In this document: positions 30,489 to 42,569 of the stretch, piece after piece | How positions within the stretch are numbered: the stretch's first letter is position 1 | How the letters are laid out: each line of letters opens with the position of its first letter | Assembly (NCBI GenBank): GCA_964035575.1 | Contig: OZ037902.1 | Span: forward strand, 1 to 64,000 | Direction: 5' to 3' | DNA length: 64,000 nucleotides | DNA from: Rhynchopus sp. YZ270_cl-10 | Lineage: Eukaryota > Euglenozoa > Diplonemea > Diplonemida > Diplonemidae | The notes under the pieces: generated by a model | Seen by the model: only the letters and a program-made list of their open reading frames with translations | Database searches by the model: none | Told to the model about the DNA's origin: nothing | Made by a program: the position numbers and the translations under genes

Positions 30489-30911
30489 TCACCCTTTCAT
30501 TCGAAACCACGTCACATTCGTCTGCACGTCGTGCAATGCGGAGACGCTCCTTGCAGACCCGACCCACAGCTCCAAGGTGAGGCCCACACTTGTGCCCTTC
30601 AGGAAACGGTCGCCATCGGTGACAAGGGTGTCTACGAGGACCCACGGTGCCTTGTGGTGCGCCTGTGTGTACACCCGTGTACCCTTGACACAGACTCTGG
30701 CTGCAGGCAGGCCCGCGACTGCCGGTGGCGTCATAGCCCTGTGCGAGAAGAGCCCCTGTGCAGACCGCAGTTGCCACGGCAAGGCAGCCAAAGCAGACGC
30801 CGAGTCGTCAACACACTCAATACGGCTGTCGCCCACCTCAACGCGCACACCTTGTCGCAGCACAGCCCTCGCGAGGTGGGCACCTTGTGCGTCCAGCCAC
30901 ACGTCGCTCAT
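30489..30911 (-). CDS. Small protein of unknown function (140 aa)
   Basis: I chose ATG at 30909-30911 (MSDVWLDAQGAHLARAVLRQ). Upstream in-frame codons read through a likely 5'-UTR intron or leader (GTGTTCAC...TGTACAG just before it). The protein looks mostly beta-structured, without signal peptide or membrane segment. GC-rich codon use matches the neighbours. The close tandem position upstream of the sulfite oxidase gene is suggestive but does not define a role. No family recognised. Confidence 0.6.
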   Translation of the reverse strand: MSDVWLDAQGAHLARAVLRQGVRVEVGDSRIECVDDSASALAALPWQLRSAQGLFSHRAMTPPAVAGLPAARVCVKGTRVYTQAHHKAPWVLVDTLVTDGDRFLKGTSVGLTLELWVGSARSVSALHDVQTNVTWFRMKG

Positions 30912-31006
30912 GGTAAATGGGTTTGGCCTGTCGTTTCTGTACAGAAGAGAAGAGTGAAGATGAAAGATAAAGTGAACACCTGCCAACTGAGAGAGTCAGT
31001 CATCAG

Positions 31007-32427
31007 TCAGCTCGCTTGGAACAGAAAAGAATGCAGGGGCGGGGTTTTCAGTCTTTTCTTTTCGGAAAAATTGGCAAAATAAAAATAGAAAATAGTATGA
31101 GTCATCTCTCTACGGGTCTTTTTTTTCTTTGCCCTCTCATCACCTCCAGAAAAACAAACAACGTGAAAGTTGATAGTGGCAAGAAGAGGAGGGGGGGCAT
31201 TCCTTTTTTTTTTTTTTTTTTTTCGTAAAAAAATAAAATACGTTCTCGTCGAAGAGGATGTGGCAAAACACCAAAAGAAAAAAGAGAAAAACATTCACAA
31301 CAGAAACAGCAAAACCGCCTCCTAACCCCCCCCAACAAGAAAAAGCAAAAAAAAAAATATATATTTCGAGAGAAATCCGCAACTCGTTCACGCCCTCCCC
31401 CCCTAACTTTGCAAAAGAAGGACCTCACACACTCATCTTCTACAGGTTTCCCCTCACCCTTCACAAATTCTGTTTGCCGTTGCTTTTTTTTTTGTGTCTT
31501 TGCTATTTTCTGCTCAGTGTTAGTGTACAGCAAAAGAACAAACAAAGACAGCACCCTCTCCTGAAGGAGAGAGAGATAGACCACTTTGGGCGTTACTTTG
31601 AGAAGCTGGGTGGGGAGCAAAACTTGATGATAATGATGGTCAGTTCTTTTGTTGCGGTTGACAATCGCCTCAGTACCCACCTTGGTAGTAAACAGGAATA
31701 ACAACGGCCTGTACTGAATGTTGTCCCAAGCCTTTGTACTACGGAAAAGGTACTTCTTTTTTGATAAGTCTGCCACAAAAAAAGGGCAAAACGAACAAAA
31801 AGGGGGGGAAAAGAAGGGGAAGAAAAATAACAAAAAGGACACAAAGCAGAAAATGATTTCTTTTGTTTTTGATAAACAGCCAAAAAAAAACATAAAACGG
31901 GTGAAGACGAGGTGCGAAGATCAGACTCTGTCCAGCAGAGGCAACAATCACACCGCTTTTGTCTCCGCACCAAAAAGGGGAAACTGTAGCATTGCAACAT
32001 GAGCACCTGTCGTGGGTGCACATCTTCATTTACAAAATAATAACGAGAAAAAAAATAGAAAATAAAAACGTACAAATGACACAAAGGTGTCCATTCCAAC
32101 AAACTGTTCTTCTGGAGAACCCCTCAAAAAAAATAAAAACAACATTTGTTATCTTATTTGAAAACCACAAAAAAAGCTCGTTTTCCTTTTGAAAAAGTAT
32201 CCAGTAAAATGTTCGCTTTCAAACAAAATATAAAATGCTGTTCAAGAAAGAAAAAAAAAAAATGATGTCAAACAAAAACGCACCCCCACTTTTGATCACA
32301 CAAAAATTCCCAGCCCCCCCTAAAAAGTGATGTGTTTTTAGTGCATAACAGTACTTACAAGAAACCTCTGGGCTTCCGTGATTTTATTTTTATTTTTTTG
32401 ATAGCAAAATTGGCAAGCAATTCAAAC
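31007..32427. other. AT-rich spacer without gene
   Basis: Long T/A homopolymers give Phe/Lys-rich frames on both strands that I do not accept. Contains GTTGATAGTGGCAAG near 31168 (hairpin-family prefix) and, near 31697-31750, a diverged copy of the TGTTGTCCCGAAGCCTTTTG repeat. Confidence 0.6.
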
Positions 32428-35400
32428 TCACTGGAAGAGGGACAGGATCAGCTCACGGGTCTCGTCGTTCAGGCGGCACTCGTCGTCCTCCTCTTGCAGA
32501 AGCTGTGTGTATTGTGGAGTTTATTATTTTCTTTTTTCAAATACGGCACATGACTACATACCCCCTGGGCGATGCGCTTGATTCCCTCCATGTTCTCTCC
32601 GTTGGGTCCGCACACGAAGGGCGACTTGGTTGCGACGTAGTCTCTGAAGATCACCTCGTGCACAATGCGTGCCTCGAGGTGGTCACCTCCCACGGGCAGG
32701 AGTGCGCAGATGGCCGGGATCACTTTCTCTGTTTGTGTGCGGTGTGTTGTTTTCGCTACATGGGAAGGAAGGGCATACCGGGTGCTGCCTCCTGAGGGAA
32801 GCACTTCACAAACTTCAGCAGCGCAGACACGGCGTTGCACACAGAGCCCACCCATTCCTCGTCCTTGGACATGCAGATCTTCTCGAGGCACGCAAGCGAG
32901 TCCCTCACGAAGTTCTGTAAAAGGTTGTGTTGCATGTGAGAACGTTTTAGTGTTCATACCTGGGGCACACCGGGGTTTCCGGGGACAGATGCCATCTTTG
33001 CTGCGTACTCTGCGGACATGCCGAGACCGTACGCGGCGGCCTGTGCGGTGTCCTCGTACAGCATGGCGTGCTGCATGTGGGCGGCAATCATGTCGTGGAA
33101 GAACGGCATCGCGTGTTCGCGACCGTGCTCAATGAAATCGTCGAACACGCACAGCGCAAGCTTCACACCCACTTGCCCGAACTTCGTCTTGTCAAGCATC
33201 TGGATGCAGTTCGGGAGGAACTCCTTAATGAAGTGCGGGATGAACGCAGCGTGCGTCTTGATCATGCACCCAACAGCCTCCGAGGTCGCGATCAGGAACA
33301 TCTCCTCAATGCCCTGCTGGTTCTCGAGCTTCTCCTCCTCGTCCTCATCTCCCTGCACGTTCGGGTCAGCCACTGTTGGTTGGAGATAGTAAAATGTATT
33401 GAGATCTTTACATACCTTCGCTCTCGATTCTGCGCGCAAGCGACTCGTCGAAGAGCTGCTTGAAGATGTTGAACGCAGACTCGACGACCTCAACAGGGAT
33501 GCAGTCGGTTCCGCAGGAGCGCACAACGGCAGTGAAGGCGTCGATCTGTGCATTGGCGGCGGAGACCTCAGCCTCGCTCTTGAGTGCGGTGAGCAGCTTG
33601 TCGATGAGGTTGCCGGTCATGAAGTGGTTCAGCGCTGCCTGGTCCATGTGCTTCTTGGCACACTCCATCACGAGCGGGAAGAGGCACGCCACCTTCTCAC
33701 GCACGTCCTCGTTCGCAATGTTGGACACCTGGGGGAGGGCACGCTCCGTGATGGGCTGGATGAAGTCCTTCATGAGCTCAGGCATCTCCTCAAGGAAGGT
33801 CTCCAGGATGTCGCAGGCACCCACCTTCTCCTCAAGCACGGCGGTGTGGATCGCCATGCGCTTCTCGCCCTGCCCACGGAGCGCGATCTTGATCACCTCA
33901 AAGTCTTTCTCGTCGACCTCCTCGTCGTCGTCAAGGATGTTCAGGTCGTCCTCGTCCATCTTCGCCAACATCTTCTCAATCAGGTACGGCAGGTACGCAG
34001 GCATCGCCTCCTTCGCGACGCCGGCCATACGTCCCCACGACGGGAGCAGGTACAGGTGGCGCTCGTCGTCGTCGGTGACGGATTCTGTGCTCTGCTTCAT
34101 GTAGTTAAGGATGTCGATGCAGTCGGTGCTCTTCGCCTTGAGGAACTCAGTTCCGACGGCGGAGCACATGAACGAGGCGCACTCGATGGCCTTGCCCTTG
34201 ACGGTCTGGTTCTCCTTGGCCTCGGGCAGGTTGAACACCTCCTTCAGGAACGGCATGAAGCGGTCGTAGTACGGGCGGAACTCAGAGCCCATGTTCTCGG
34301 ACAGACCCGAGATCGACGAGAGCAGCTGCTGCTTGAGGCAGAGGGGCTGGCTGGGGTCCTTGAACATCTCGTACAGCACGTTGAGCAGACCGGGTGCGGT
34401 GGCGGAGTAGGTCTCGAAGATGGCCTCCTCGCAGAAGTTGACGATGACCGACGCACCGACGAAACGCACACGCACGACAGGGTCGCGCAGGAGCGAGCTC
34501 ACTGCCTCAAGGATCTTCGCGTGGAAGATGCCCTGGAACTCACCACGGAAGTCAGTGCAGAACTGTGCAATGGCACGTCCAGCCTCGAAACGGACCTTGG
34601 GGTGCTCGTCGGTGATGTGCGCCATGATGAGGTTCGTCAGGTTCGCCAGGTTCTTTGCGAAGGCCTTCTTGCATCCCTCCGCCACGTGCGCGAGTCCCTT
34701 GATGGCGGTCCAGCGGTTGCGCCAGTCGCCCTTGTTCGCGGGGTCGGTGATGAGAGCAAGAAGACGCCCACTTGCCTGTGCCTCCATGGCCTTGGGCCCG
34801 ATGGCCACGGCAAGGCGGTCAAGGCCCTCAGCACCCAGGTCGGAGTCGGTGTAGTCCGCACCCTCGTCGTCGTCGATGCCGCTGTTGAGCCACTCTGTGG
34901 TCGCGTCCTCCTCCTCGCGCATGTACTTGATCATGAGGGTCACGAAGTTCTGGATGAACTCGGTGTTCTTCTTTGCCTGCACGGGGTCGACCTCGCAGAA
35001 GGTGAGCATCGCCTCGACAGCGAGGTGGCGGAGAGACTCGTCCATGTCCATGTTCTGCGCAATCGTGTACAGCATGAGCATCACACGCGACAGCTGACCG
35101 GACTTGCCGAGGAAGTCGACGTCGCTGCTGATGATCTCCAGGAAGCCCTGCAGGATGGTCTGGATGTCATCAAGGCCGTCCTGCACGTTGGCAGACGCCT
35201 CTGCGGTGTCGAGGAAGGCGGGCACGAGCTGTTCGTAACCTGCACGCTTGTCCTCGTCGAGGTTCATGATGAAGGACATAGCGGTCTTGGTGGCAGTCAC
35301 CTTGACCTTGAGGGAGCCGCTGCGCAGGGCTTCGTTGAGGAGCATGCCGACCTGGCTGGAGTGTGCCTCGAGGGACGTTGCGATCTGCGAGAAGACCTCG

Positions 35401-35867
35401 AGGGCAGCGCTCTTCTGCTGGTCGTTGCCGTCCTTCACCATTCCGCCGAGGAAGGGGAGGAGCTCGGGCCAGCTGCCTTCGCTTGCGTCCTTGGACTCAA
35501 GGCACTGCGAGCCCACAGCGGCGATGCAGTTGATGGTGCTGCGGACGACGGGGCCAGACTTGCCCGAGGAGAGGAAGGAGAGGAGCGCCTCGTGCAGGTG
35601 CTTGCGTGCGTCGACATCGAGCACAAGGTACGCGAGGCGCACCTTGTCATCAGCCTCATTGCGCACCATGTGTGTGATGGCCTTCTTCAGCAGCACCACC
35701 GCCAGGTTCTGCTGGCCCTCCTCACCATCGCGCACAATCGCCAGCAGGTTAGGCACCAGCCATGCAGGGTTTTGCTTCGCTTCGGCGAAGTTCACTTCTG
35801 CCTCCTTAATGTGGTCGTTGTTCCCTGACAACAACTTTGCCACAAGCCCAACAAGATTCTCGTCCAT
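32428..35867 (-). CDS. Importin-5 / karyopherin beta-3 (1080 aa, 5 exons)
   Basis: Nuclear import receptor built of HEAT repeats that carries cargo through nuclear pores under Ran-GTP control. Exons on the minus strand: 33416-35867, 32960-33372, 32779-32914, 32562-32728, 32428-32502. Introns are 43, 45, 50 and 59 nt, each GTATG...CAG, and the joined exons total 3,243 nt in one frame. The length matches the family (about 1,100 aa). An acidic loop (GDEDEEEKLENQQ) around the second exon start and a further Asp-rich stretch in the middle are typical of this family. The start MDENLVGLVAKLLSG is the best N-terminus; an upstream ATG exists only in AT-rich leader. C-terminus LLQEEDDECRLND...LFQ. Confidence 0.93.
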
Positions 35868-36038
35868 TTTATGCTTTGATGAAGGTTCTTCTATTTTGTG
35901 TAGTGGAGGGAGAATGGGAACAGAAATATCAAAAAACAAATGATCCATGACCCCATATGTGGTATCGACAACCAATGTAAAAGGTTCTGAAGGGCTAGCT
36001 TTTTTTTTACCCCAAAAACGCCCCATTTTTTGTACTTC

Positions 36039-37270
36039 TCACATGGCCTTCTGAATGTCGGAACAGGCGCTAAGGTGGGCTGTCGAACACCAGGTGTACC
36101 GGAAGTGGTACTGCTCGCGGATGAAGCCCTCCTTCATGCCCATAAGCTCGCTTGTGGTTGTGACGTCTTTCATCTTCCGGATTGTCTGCCAGTTCTCCTC
36201 TGGGATCGAGTTGAGGAAGCGCTTCGCTGCGTCCAACGGTCTGTCCATGACCTGGTCCACAAGACCAACCTCCTCCGCCACGTCTGCTGTCAGCGCCTGC
36301 CCACGCCCTGCCAGCATGAGTGCTTTTCGCGGCGATATTCTGTAGCCAATCTGCGAGAGCCCGCCCATCATGGTGCACTGCTTCTTTGCTGTGTTCGACA
36401 ACTGCAAAAAAAAAGATTGGATTTTTTTCACTCTCCCAACTCGCATACCTTAACCTTTGCTCGAGGCGATGCGAAAAGGAAGTCACAGTGCGACATAAGC
36501 TCTAACCCGACACCGCTCAGCTCTTTGGAGAAGACGCATGCTGTGAGCGGCTGTACGTGCAGCAGGTCCACACTCACCCTCTGTGCTCCTGCAGCTGCCT
36601 CGTGTACAACTGCCTGGGAGAGCCCGTTGTCGTGCTGCGGGAGGCCTTTCAAGGACCCGATGATATGGAAGATGACACCCGTCACGTCGTGCATGTTATG
36701 GATCTGGATCAGCAGATCCGAGAACTGGTGCAGCATCCCACCCGTCAGCTTCTCATGCGCACCCATCACCTCCACAATCACAATAGAACCCTGTTTTTCC
36801 ACGCGAAGCTGTGATGTATGTTGTTAGTAGATGGTGGGTGCTGTTTTCCATACCGATCCTTCCTCCACTCCGAGGAGGTTGGACAGTGCACGTCGTCCGT
36901 GCGCCTGTTTGAGGAGGGCCTCCTGTTTGGCTCGGCGCTCGGGTGAGAGTACTGAGACGCGTGCCTCTGTGACGCCGTCTATGTCCGGGTCGGGGGAAGG
37001 GTCCTGGAACTCGAACACATCTTCGCCTGTGTAGGGGAGACCCTTGTCGCCGCCGTTGTCGACGACGTATGGGTCGAATGCCTTCTGTGAGTCCTTCACA
37101 AACCACATCTCCCGCTGTGTCTCGTCCTTCCCTGTTGCGTCGCCCGGGCGGCTGCCCTTGTTCATCAACGCCCCGCTCGCAAGCTCAGACTTACCCGTGC
37201 CAGTGCCGCTCTGCGAACATCTCCTGAGCTGTCTTCCCACAGTGGGTAGGACATGCCTCCGGAGGGCCAT
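36039..37270 (-). CDS. Enoyl-CoA hydratase/isomerase (crotonase) family protein (379 aa, 3 exons)
   Basis: Crotonase-fold enzymes act on acyl-CoA thioesters, usually in mitochondrial fatty-acid or amino-acid breakdown. Exons: 36854-37270, 36449-36808, 36039-36401; introns 45 and 47 nt (GTATG...CAG; the first holds a yeast-like TACTAAC). Residues 1-140 are an N-terminal extension: an Arg-rich, probably mitochondrial presequence and a linker not found in minimal crotonases. The crotonase core follows: ELSGVGLELMSHCDFLFASP (substrate and oxyanion region) and YRISPRKALMLAGRGQ with AEEVGLVDQV. The usual catalytic acids are not obvious to me, so the exact reaction is open. Confidence 0.85.
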
Positions 37271-37405
37271 CAGACCCTTTATCCCTGGTTAAGTGTGTGG
37301 GGTAGAGAGGAGGGGGGAGGTAAGCGGGTTTTGGAGTTTAAAAAAAAATCTAGCGTTTTCTAAGATCTAAAGAAAAGTGTACAAGACGCCAAGACACCAC
37401 CTCTC

Positions 37406-39148
37406 TTATCCACTGCTGACAACGGGAATCGCTGCCTCGAGAGCAGACGTTGCTGCACAGGCTGCAGGAAGGCGGTCTTGGAGGGAGGAAAGCTCGCGTG
37501 CTGCACGGTGGACGGCTTTTGTGGTGGGGGTGGCGGCGTGTGCTGTGTCGCGTGCGTGCTGGGTGGTGGTGAGGGTGCTGATGCGTTGTTGGAGTTGTGC
37601 GACGAAGGCGTCGCGAAGGGTGATGAGGCGCTTGAGCTCGTCCATGCAGGCGAGCATGGCGGCCTCCTTAGCCTGCTTTGCGCCAGGGGGTGCATCACCG
37701 CCACCACCGCCACCACTGCCACTGCCCTTGGCCACAGCATCATTGTGCACCGCCACCGCCTCTGCCGTCTCCCTCAGCTGCTGCACAGTGTGATCCCGCA
37801 ACGCCCCCACCTCACCCAGAAACTGCTCACGGTCCTCTCGCAGCTCTGCCACCTCTGACAACAGCGCCACCATTTCTGCCTTGAGGGATTCGTTTTCCTG
37901 CAGGGTGTCGTTGCTGTGCTCGTCGTGTTTGTGTTTGCTGTCTCTTGCCAAGAGTCGGTTCGCCATGAAGAGATCTGTGGAGACCTTTCTGAGCTTTGCC
38001 TTGGCAGTTGCAGCCTCGCGCACTGCAGCATCCCTTTCGTCCACAACAGCGGCCACTGCATCGAAAAGCGAAGTGCCGCCTTCACCGTCACCTGCGTGCT
38101 CCTCTTCTCCCAGCACACCACGCAAACGCTGTGTAAGCTCACGTAGCTCACGCTGCGCTGCTTTGGTGCACTCACCACTGCACGTTGCTACCTCTGGAAC
38201 AGACACCGTGGGGCGTGGCTGGATGAAGGCAGGTAGAGGTGCTGGTGCACCTTGCACCATATCATGTGGTGCAGGCGTGCCACTGAGCATGCTGGCAATG
38301 CCGTGCTCAAGGTGCGCAAGACGCTCCTCTGCACCCGCAAGCGACGTCGCTGCTGCTGTGCCCGCCACCACCCCTCCTCTCGCGTACACTGTGTCCTCCT
38401 TCTGACCCTCTGGCTTTGCGTCCGTTTGATTCGCAGGGACCACCTTCTCCAGAGACGGTATTGCCCGGTACCGTCGCGATGCTGTTGCAACAGCGCCACC
38501 ACTACCCTGCAGTTGTGGGTGCTGCTGTTCGTCTCTGTGCTCCCCCACACCCTCCCCCACTGTGCCGCCCATGGTACGCACCCCGAATACATCATCCAAA
38601 GAACGCAGTGCCCCTCTCTCTGCCTCCTGCCTCAAAGGTGAAACAGACATGACCCGCACCCCCGCCACATCGACCACATCGTGTACAGTGTAGAGCGGTG
38701 GGGGGAGCGAGACTGCGTCGTTGCCTTGCTCGAGGCTGAGACGGTCGACGTCGAGGAGCACGTGGTCGACCTTGATTGGTTGTGACGGAGGAGGGAGGGC
38801 TGGGGGGGTGAGGATGGCGATGTCAGCGTCGTGCGGGTGGCGGGCGTCGTGCGCGAGGGAAGGGGAGTGCCGGGAGACCAGAGTACGGAGTGTGTCGCGC
38901 TCGCTCTGCACTGCGGCTAGGGTGTGTGTAAGGTGCGCGAGCTCCTCTGTGTGCCTCAAGGCAGCCTCGTCTCGCTCCAGCGCGACTGCTGCTGTCTCTG
39001 CTCTCGCTGTGCACAGATCCGCCTCGGCACGTCCAAGCACCTCCTCTGTGCTGTCCAGCACCTTTGTCAGCTCATGAGAAAGAAACACATTCACACCAGA
39101 ACTGTTCTCAGGAACGGAAAGACCTCGGGCATTTGCGAGAGAGGGCAT
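37406..39148 (-). CDS. Coiled-coil protein of unknown function (580 aa)
   Basis: Single open frame from ATG (MPSLANARGLSVPENSSG) to TAA. Long heptad-type helices at about 30-100 (EVLGRAEADLCTARAETAAV) and again from about 350 onward (ELRELTQRLRGV, AEVAELREDREQFLGEVGAL), separated by a low-complexity Pro/Ser/His linker with a Gly-rich loop near 520. No membrane segment or enzyme motif. It could be a cytoskeletal or centrosomal component, but that is only a shape argument. The AT-rich leader upstream (to 39466) stays open by chance and is left out. Confidence 0.7.
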   Translation of the reverse strand: MPSLANARGLSVPENSSGVNVFLSHELTKVLDSTEEVLGRAEADLCTARAETAAVALERDEAALRHTEELAHLTHTLAAVQSERDTLRTLVSRHSPSLAHDARHPHDADIAILTPPALPPPSQPIKVDHVLLDVDRLSLEQGNDAVSLPPPLYTVHDVVDVAGVRVMSVSPLRQEAERGALRSLDDVFGVRTMGGTVGEGVGEHRDEQQHPQLQGSGGAVATASRRYRAIPSLEKVVPANQTDAKPEGQKEDTVYARGGVVAGTAAATSLAGAEERLAHLEHGIASMLSGTPAPHDMVQGAPAPLPAFIQPRPTVSVPEVATCSGECTKAAQRELRELTQRLRGVLGEEEHAGDGEGGTSLFDAVAAVVDERDAAVREAATAKAKLRKVSTDLFMANRLLARDSKHKHDEHSNDTLQENESLKAEMVALLSEVAELREDREQFLGEVGALRDHTVQQLRETAEAVAVHNDAVAKGSGSGGGGGGDAPPGAKQAKEAAMLACMDELKRLITLRDAFVAQLQQRISTLTTTQHARDTAHAATPTTKAVHRAARELSSLQDRLPAACAATSALEAAIPVVSSG

Positions 39149-40688
39149 TCTTTTGTTTCTGAGGGGAGTGAAGAGAGGAGAGAGGCGGAGAGAGAGGAGG
39201 GTGACAGAATGAAGGTTAAGAAATATCTGGGTGGGGAAGGGGGGGATGCAGGGGAGGATGCAGGGGGGTGTGGCAAGTTTCGTACACACGGTATATTTTG
39301 TTGAAGAAAAAAAATCAAATTTTGAAAGATATGAACGAGCCTCTTGTGTGGAGGGGGCAGTTGTGGGGGGAGGGGGGGTTATACAAAAGAAACGCAAGAC
39401 ATAGATGTTTTGTTTGAGAAACAAAAAAAAAAGGTGGTTGTGTTTCTCTGTTGTGGAACACTCCACAACAAAAAAAACACTTCACTTTTATGAAAGACGA
39501 CCACACAAACAAAAACTGACAACAAAAATACAATTTTTTTTTGGGGGGGTTTTTTTTGAAACTATGTGGGAAAATGTGTTGTTAAGGTGTACCCGCACGA
39601 CCTCTAGCCGAGCTGCTGGGGCTATGAACGTGCGAAGAAACGGCACACAAAACAGAACAACAGAAATACCATTTGACAGAGTTAGGGGCTCGGGCAGCAT
39701 TGCTCTGCAAATGACGGGCGTTTTTGTTGCTTTTTTTTTTTAGTTTTTTGCAATCGACAATCACCAACAAGAGGTCAAATATGTCACCTCAAAAAGAGAG
39801 AGAGAGAGGATGCGTTTAGTTTGTTTTGTAATATTTTTCCATCATTTTTTGTTGCACACTTGCGAAAAAAATAAAGGTATGCATTCATGATGAAGAATTT
39901 GCTGCACTAGTGTGTACACTGGGGGAGAACGAATCCGTGTGTTTTTATAACTTTTTTTGACGTTGTTTGTTGCGTAAGCTGTGTAATGAATATTCCGTGT
40001 CGAATATTTTTATTACAATACGCTCCCACTGACTACCTGGCCGTGAAGAGGAAACCCCTTTGAGGCCGAAAAAAACGGGGAAAAATTTTTGACTGAAAAA
40101 AACAAAATATATTCATTCAACAGAGGTATAACAAAAGGGAAAGATGAATGTGCCGCTTAAACACATCAAAGTATTTTCATCATATGCAATCAATAAATTG
40201 ATAGTATATGGTGAGGGATCAACAAAAATGGTCCCACATCAAAGAAAAAATAAAACGGGAAAAGGTAGGTAAGATGATCCTCAGCCGTGCGTACTCACTT
40301 TTTGAAAAAGCTGCCACACCCTGGGGAAAGGTGTGCTGTCTGTGTCACTTGTGGACAGGAGAGGCATCTACACCGTTTAAAAATAAACAAAAGTGTCAAT
40401 CCGCCATCCCAACTGTATCAGGGGGTACTCGGACACCTGATGTCAGGAAAAAAAAGGCACTAACCTAGGCTAGTTCCTCTTGGCTACCACACTGCCTATT
40501 AATGGGCACACCCAATGGCATCCCGCGTGAATGGTTGAACGGGGTCCCAAATAGATACTCTATCCTGGTGGACCCATCATGTCAACAAAGAGAGAGAAAG
40601 ACAAGGCTTGAAAATGAATGTGCTATAGGCACATCAAAAAAGAAAGGTTACCATAACGGAAACTAACCTAAAACTACCCTAGGAAAAA

Positions 40689-40722
40689 GTTGGATGAATA
40701 TGCCTCACGAGCATACACATCT
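40689..40722. repeat. Intergenic hairpin motif, representative copy
   Basis: GTTGGATGAATATGCCTCAC followed by GAGCATACACATCT. Stem TATGC/GCATA with a CTCACGA loop. Other copies: 46461-46496 (TATGC/GCACA), 46231-46269 (TGTGC/GCACA), 40612-40640 (TGTGC/GCACA), 41185-41215, 55603-55640, 56276-56312, 60166-60205. Many are preceded by TTGAAAGATGAA and followed by ACACATCT. Function unknown. Confidence 0.65.
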
Positions 40723-41538
40723 AAAAAAAGAAACTATTTTTAATTTATTTATTTTGAAAAATGAAAGGAAGTGTCTTTCTATTTGACAAAAAAAACGCTC
40801 ATCTGCCACCATTTTTTTTGTACACATCTCTCCACTTTCACTTTTTTCATAAGACACAAAAGGAAACATTTTTTTTGAAAATGATGAACGGGCCTCACAG
40901 GCACAGCCGCTTTCCGTTCAGTTTTTTTTAAATCACAATATGGGGCAATGAGGGGCGGGGAAGGGAAGGGACAAGGAAAAAGGAACGGCTATCCATAAGG
41001 GCACCCCGCCCTTTTGCTGATTCGCTCAAAAAAAAAATGATGCTTGTTCTCGTGTATAAATTCATGAAGGCGTAGTTCGAAGGGATTTACGCCTTTTGCT
41101 TTACTGTGTCATTCCTCAGCACAGAGAAAGGCTTTATAAGATGATCCTCAGCCCACATGATGCTTTGGTCACCCTATAGAGCTGAAGGGATGAATATGCC
41201 TTACGCGCACAACATCTATTCACCAAAGTAAAACAGAGGGGGGGACACACCAAAGGCCACAATCACAGTGTGTGTGTTTTTTATTACTTTTTTGTCTTTT
41301 GTTTTTGTTTTTCGTTTTTCGCAACTGTCAGAGAAAAAGCGCTTTACATCTTACATCTGGTCACGCACAGATGAGCTTCACTGTTTTGGGTCAACACCGA
41401 GATGGGTGTGAAGGATATGCCACCCCTTTTCTATCAGTTGTGGGAGGAATGTATGTTCATATAAAAAGGTGAATTTTTTGATCACACCAAGGCATGATGC
41501 AGTCGCGCAAAAAGAACAAAAAAGTTTATAACATGACC

Positions 41539-41554
41539 CTAAGCCACTGCTTAG
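41539..41554. repeat. Hairpin CTAAGC-CACT-GCTTAG
   Basis: Perfect 6-bp stem with 4-nt loop. The same stem occurs at 49994-50010 (loop CCCAC) and 60673-60689 (loop CTCAT), and an ACTAAG/CTTAGT version at 54995-55011. Confidence 0.6.
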
Positions 41555-42569
41555 TCTCCTTCAAAAGACACCTATAGTATAATACGCCACATTGAAAAGG
41601 GGGAAATTGTACAAGAGAAACTTAAGCCTCTTGTGGAAATCCTTGGATGGATAGGTGGCAAACATCCTAAGGTTACGCAGCTATGAAGAGTAGGTTGGAA
41701 ACGTGCCGAAAACGCAGCTCGGTCAAAAAAAAGTGGGGCGTGTGGACAAAACAAAGGCCTGGCAGGTAGCACAACACAAACACATCGCAGCCGTGCTGGG
41801 CAAGGGGGAAATGCGAGGATGGAGAGAGAAAATAGAGAGAAGAGAGAGAAGGCAAAGGGACTCCCTATGCCACTGAGTGTGTGTTGGAGGTGAGCAGTGG
41901 TTCCTGAACGGAATATTGCCGTGATTCTTTTTTTCTAGTGACTGTACACCCCCCATGGCTGGGAGTGTGTAGTCGCTAGAAGAAATGATCAAGTGACGCC
42001 GCACAAGGTTAACAAACGTTTTGACTGTCAATTTGACGAAGTTGAAAAGAAAAGAGAAAAAAAATGCGGCAAAATGTAAAAAGGGGCAGACCAATCCTTT
42101 TGAATAAGCTTTCTGTGCACGCCTTGGCGCAAAGAGAGCTCTGGGAAAGAGCACAGAGGAAGGTGGCAAAATTTGAACTTGAAATACAAAGCCCTCTCGT
42201 GGCAGTGTACCGAAAAATGTAGATGGCAAATAACGGAACACTGGACTGAACACACTTCCCCACAACAGCGAAATACGCGCTTGACACACGTGGACGACAC
42301 ACAGTGACCGTTTCCCACCAAAAGATGGAAAAAAAAGTGAGTTGAAAAAATGCAAAGCCCTCTCGTGATTGGTACAGGAGCAATGCACCGGGGTGGACCC
42401 CGTGCCCTACATCCATTTCGAGGTTGACATCTGATAAAAGACAAAAAAAAAAGCAAAATATACAATTGCGGCGCGCCGTTGCACACTACGCCAGAGAAAG
42501 GAACAGGATACGCACAAAGTCTCTCTTTGCCTCAAATCTCTATATTTTTAACCCATAAGCTCCTCCCCC

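Larger units (their letters stand above)
39149..42569. other. 3.4-kb AT-rich spacer without gene, rich in small hairpin motifs
   Basis: No supported coding sequence. At least six copies of the recurrent hairpin family occur (near 39335, 40145, 40612, 40689, 41190 and 41539). 42383-42440 pairs with a related stretch at 46383-46440 (CATCCATTTCG.GGTT.ACATCT). Two copies of AAAGCCCTCTCGTG lie at 42188 and 42356. No tRNA or rRNA was recognised. Confidence 0.6.

Noticed and set aside
31102-31893. 263-codon Phe/Lys-rich minus-strand frame
   Set aside because: Made of T/A homopolymers in an AT-rich spacer; no match to codon use of neighbouring genes.
33399-35828. 809-codon plus-strand frame
   Set aside because: Antisense shadow of the importin-5 coding sequence, kept open by GC-rich codons.
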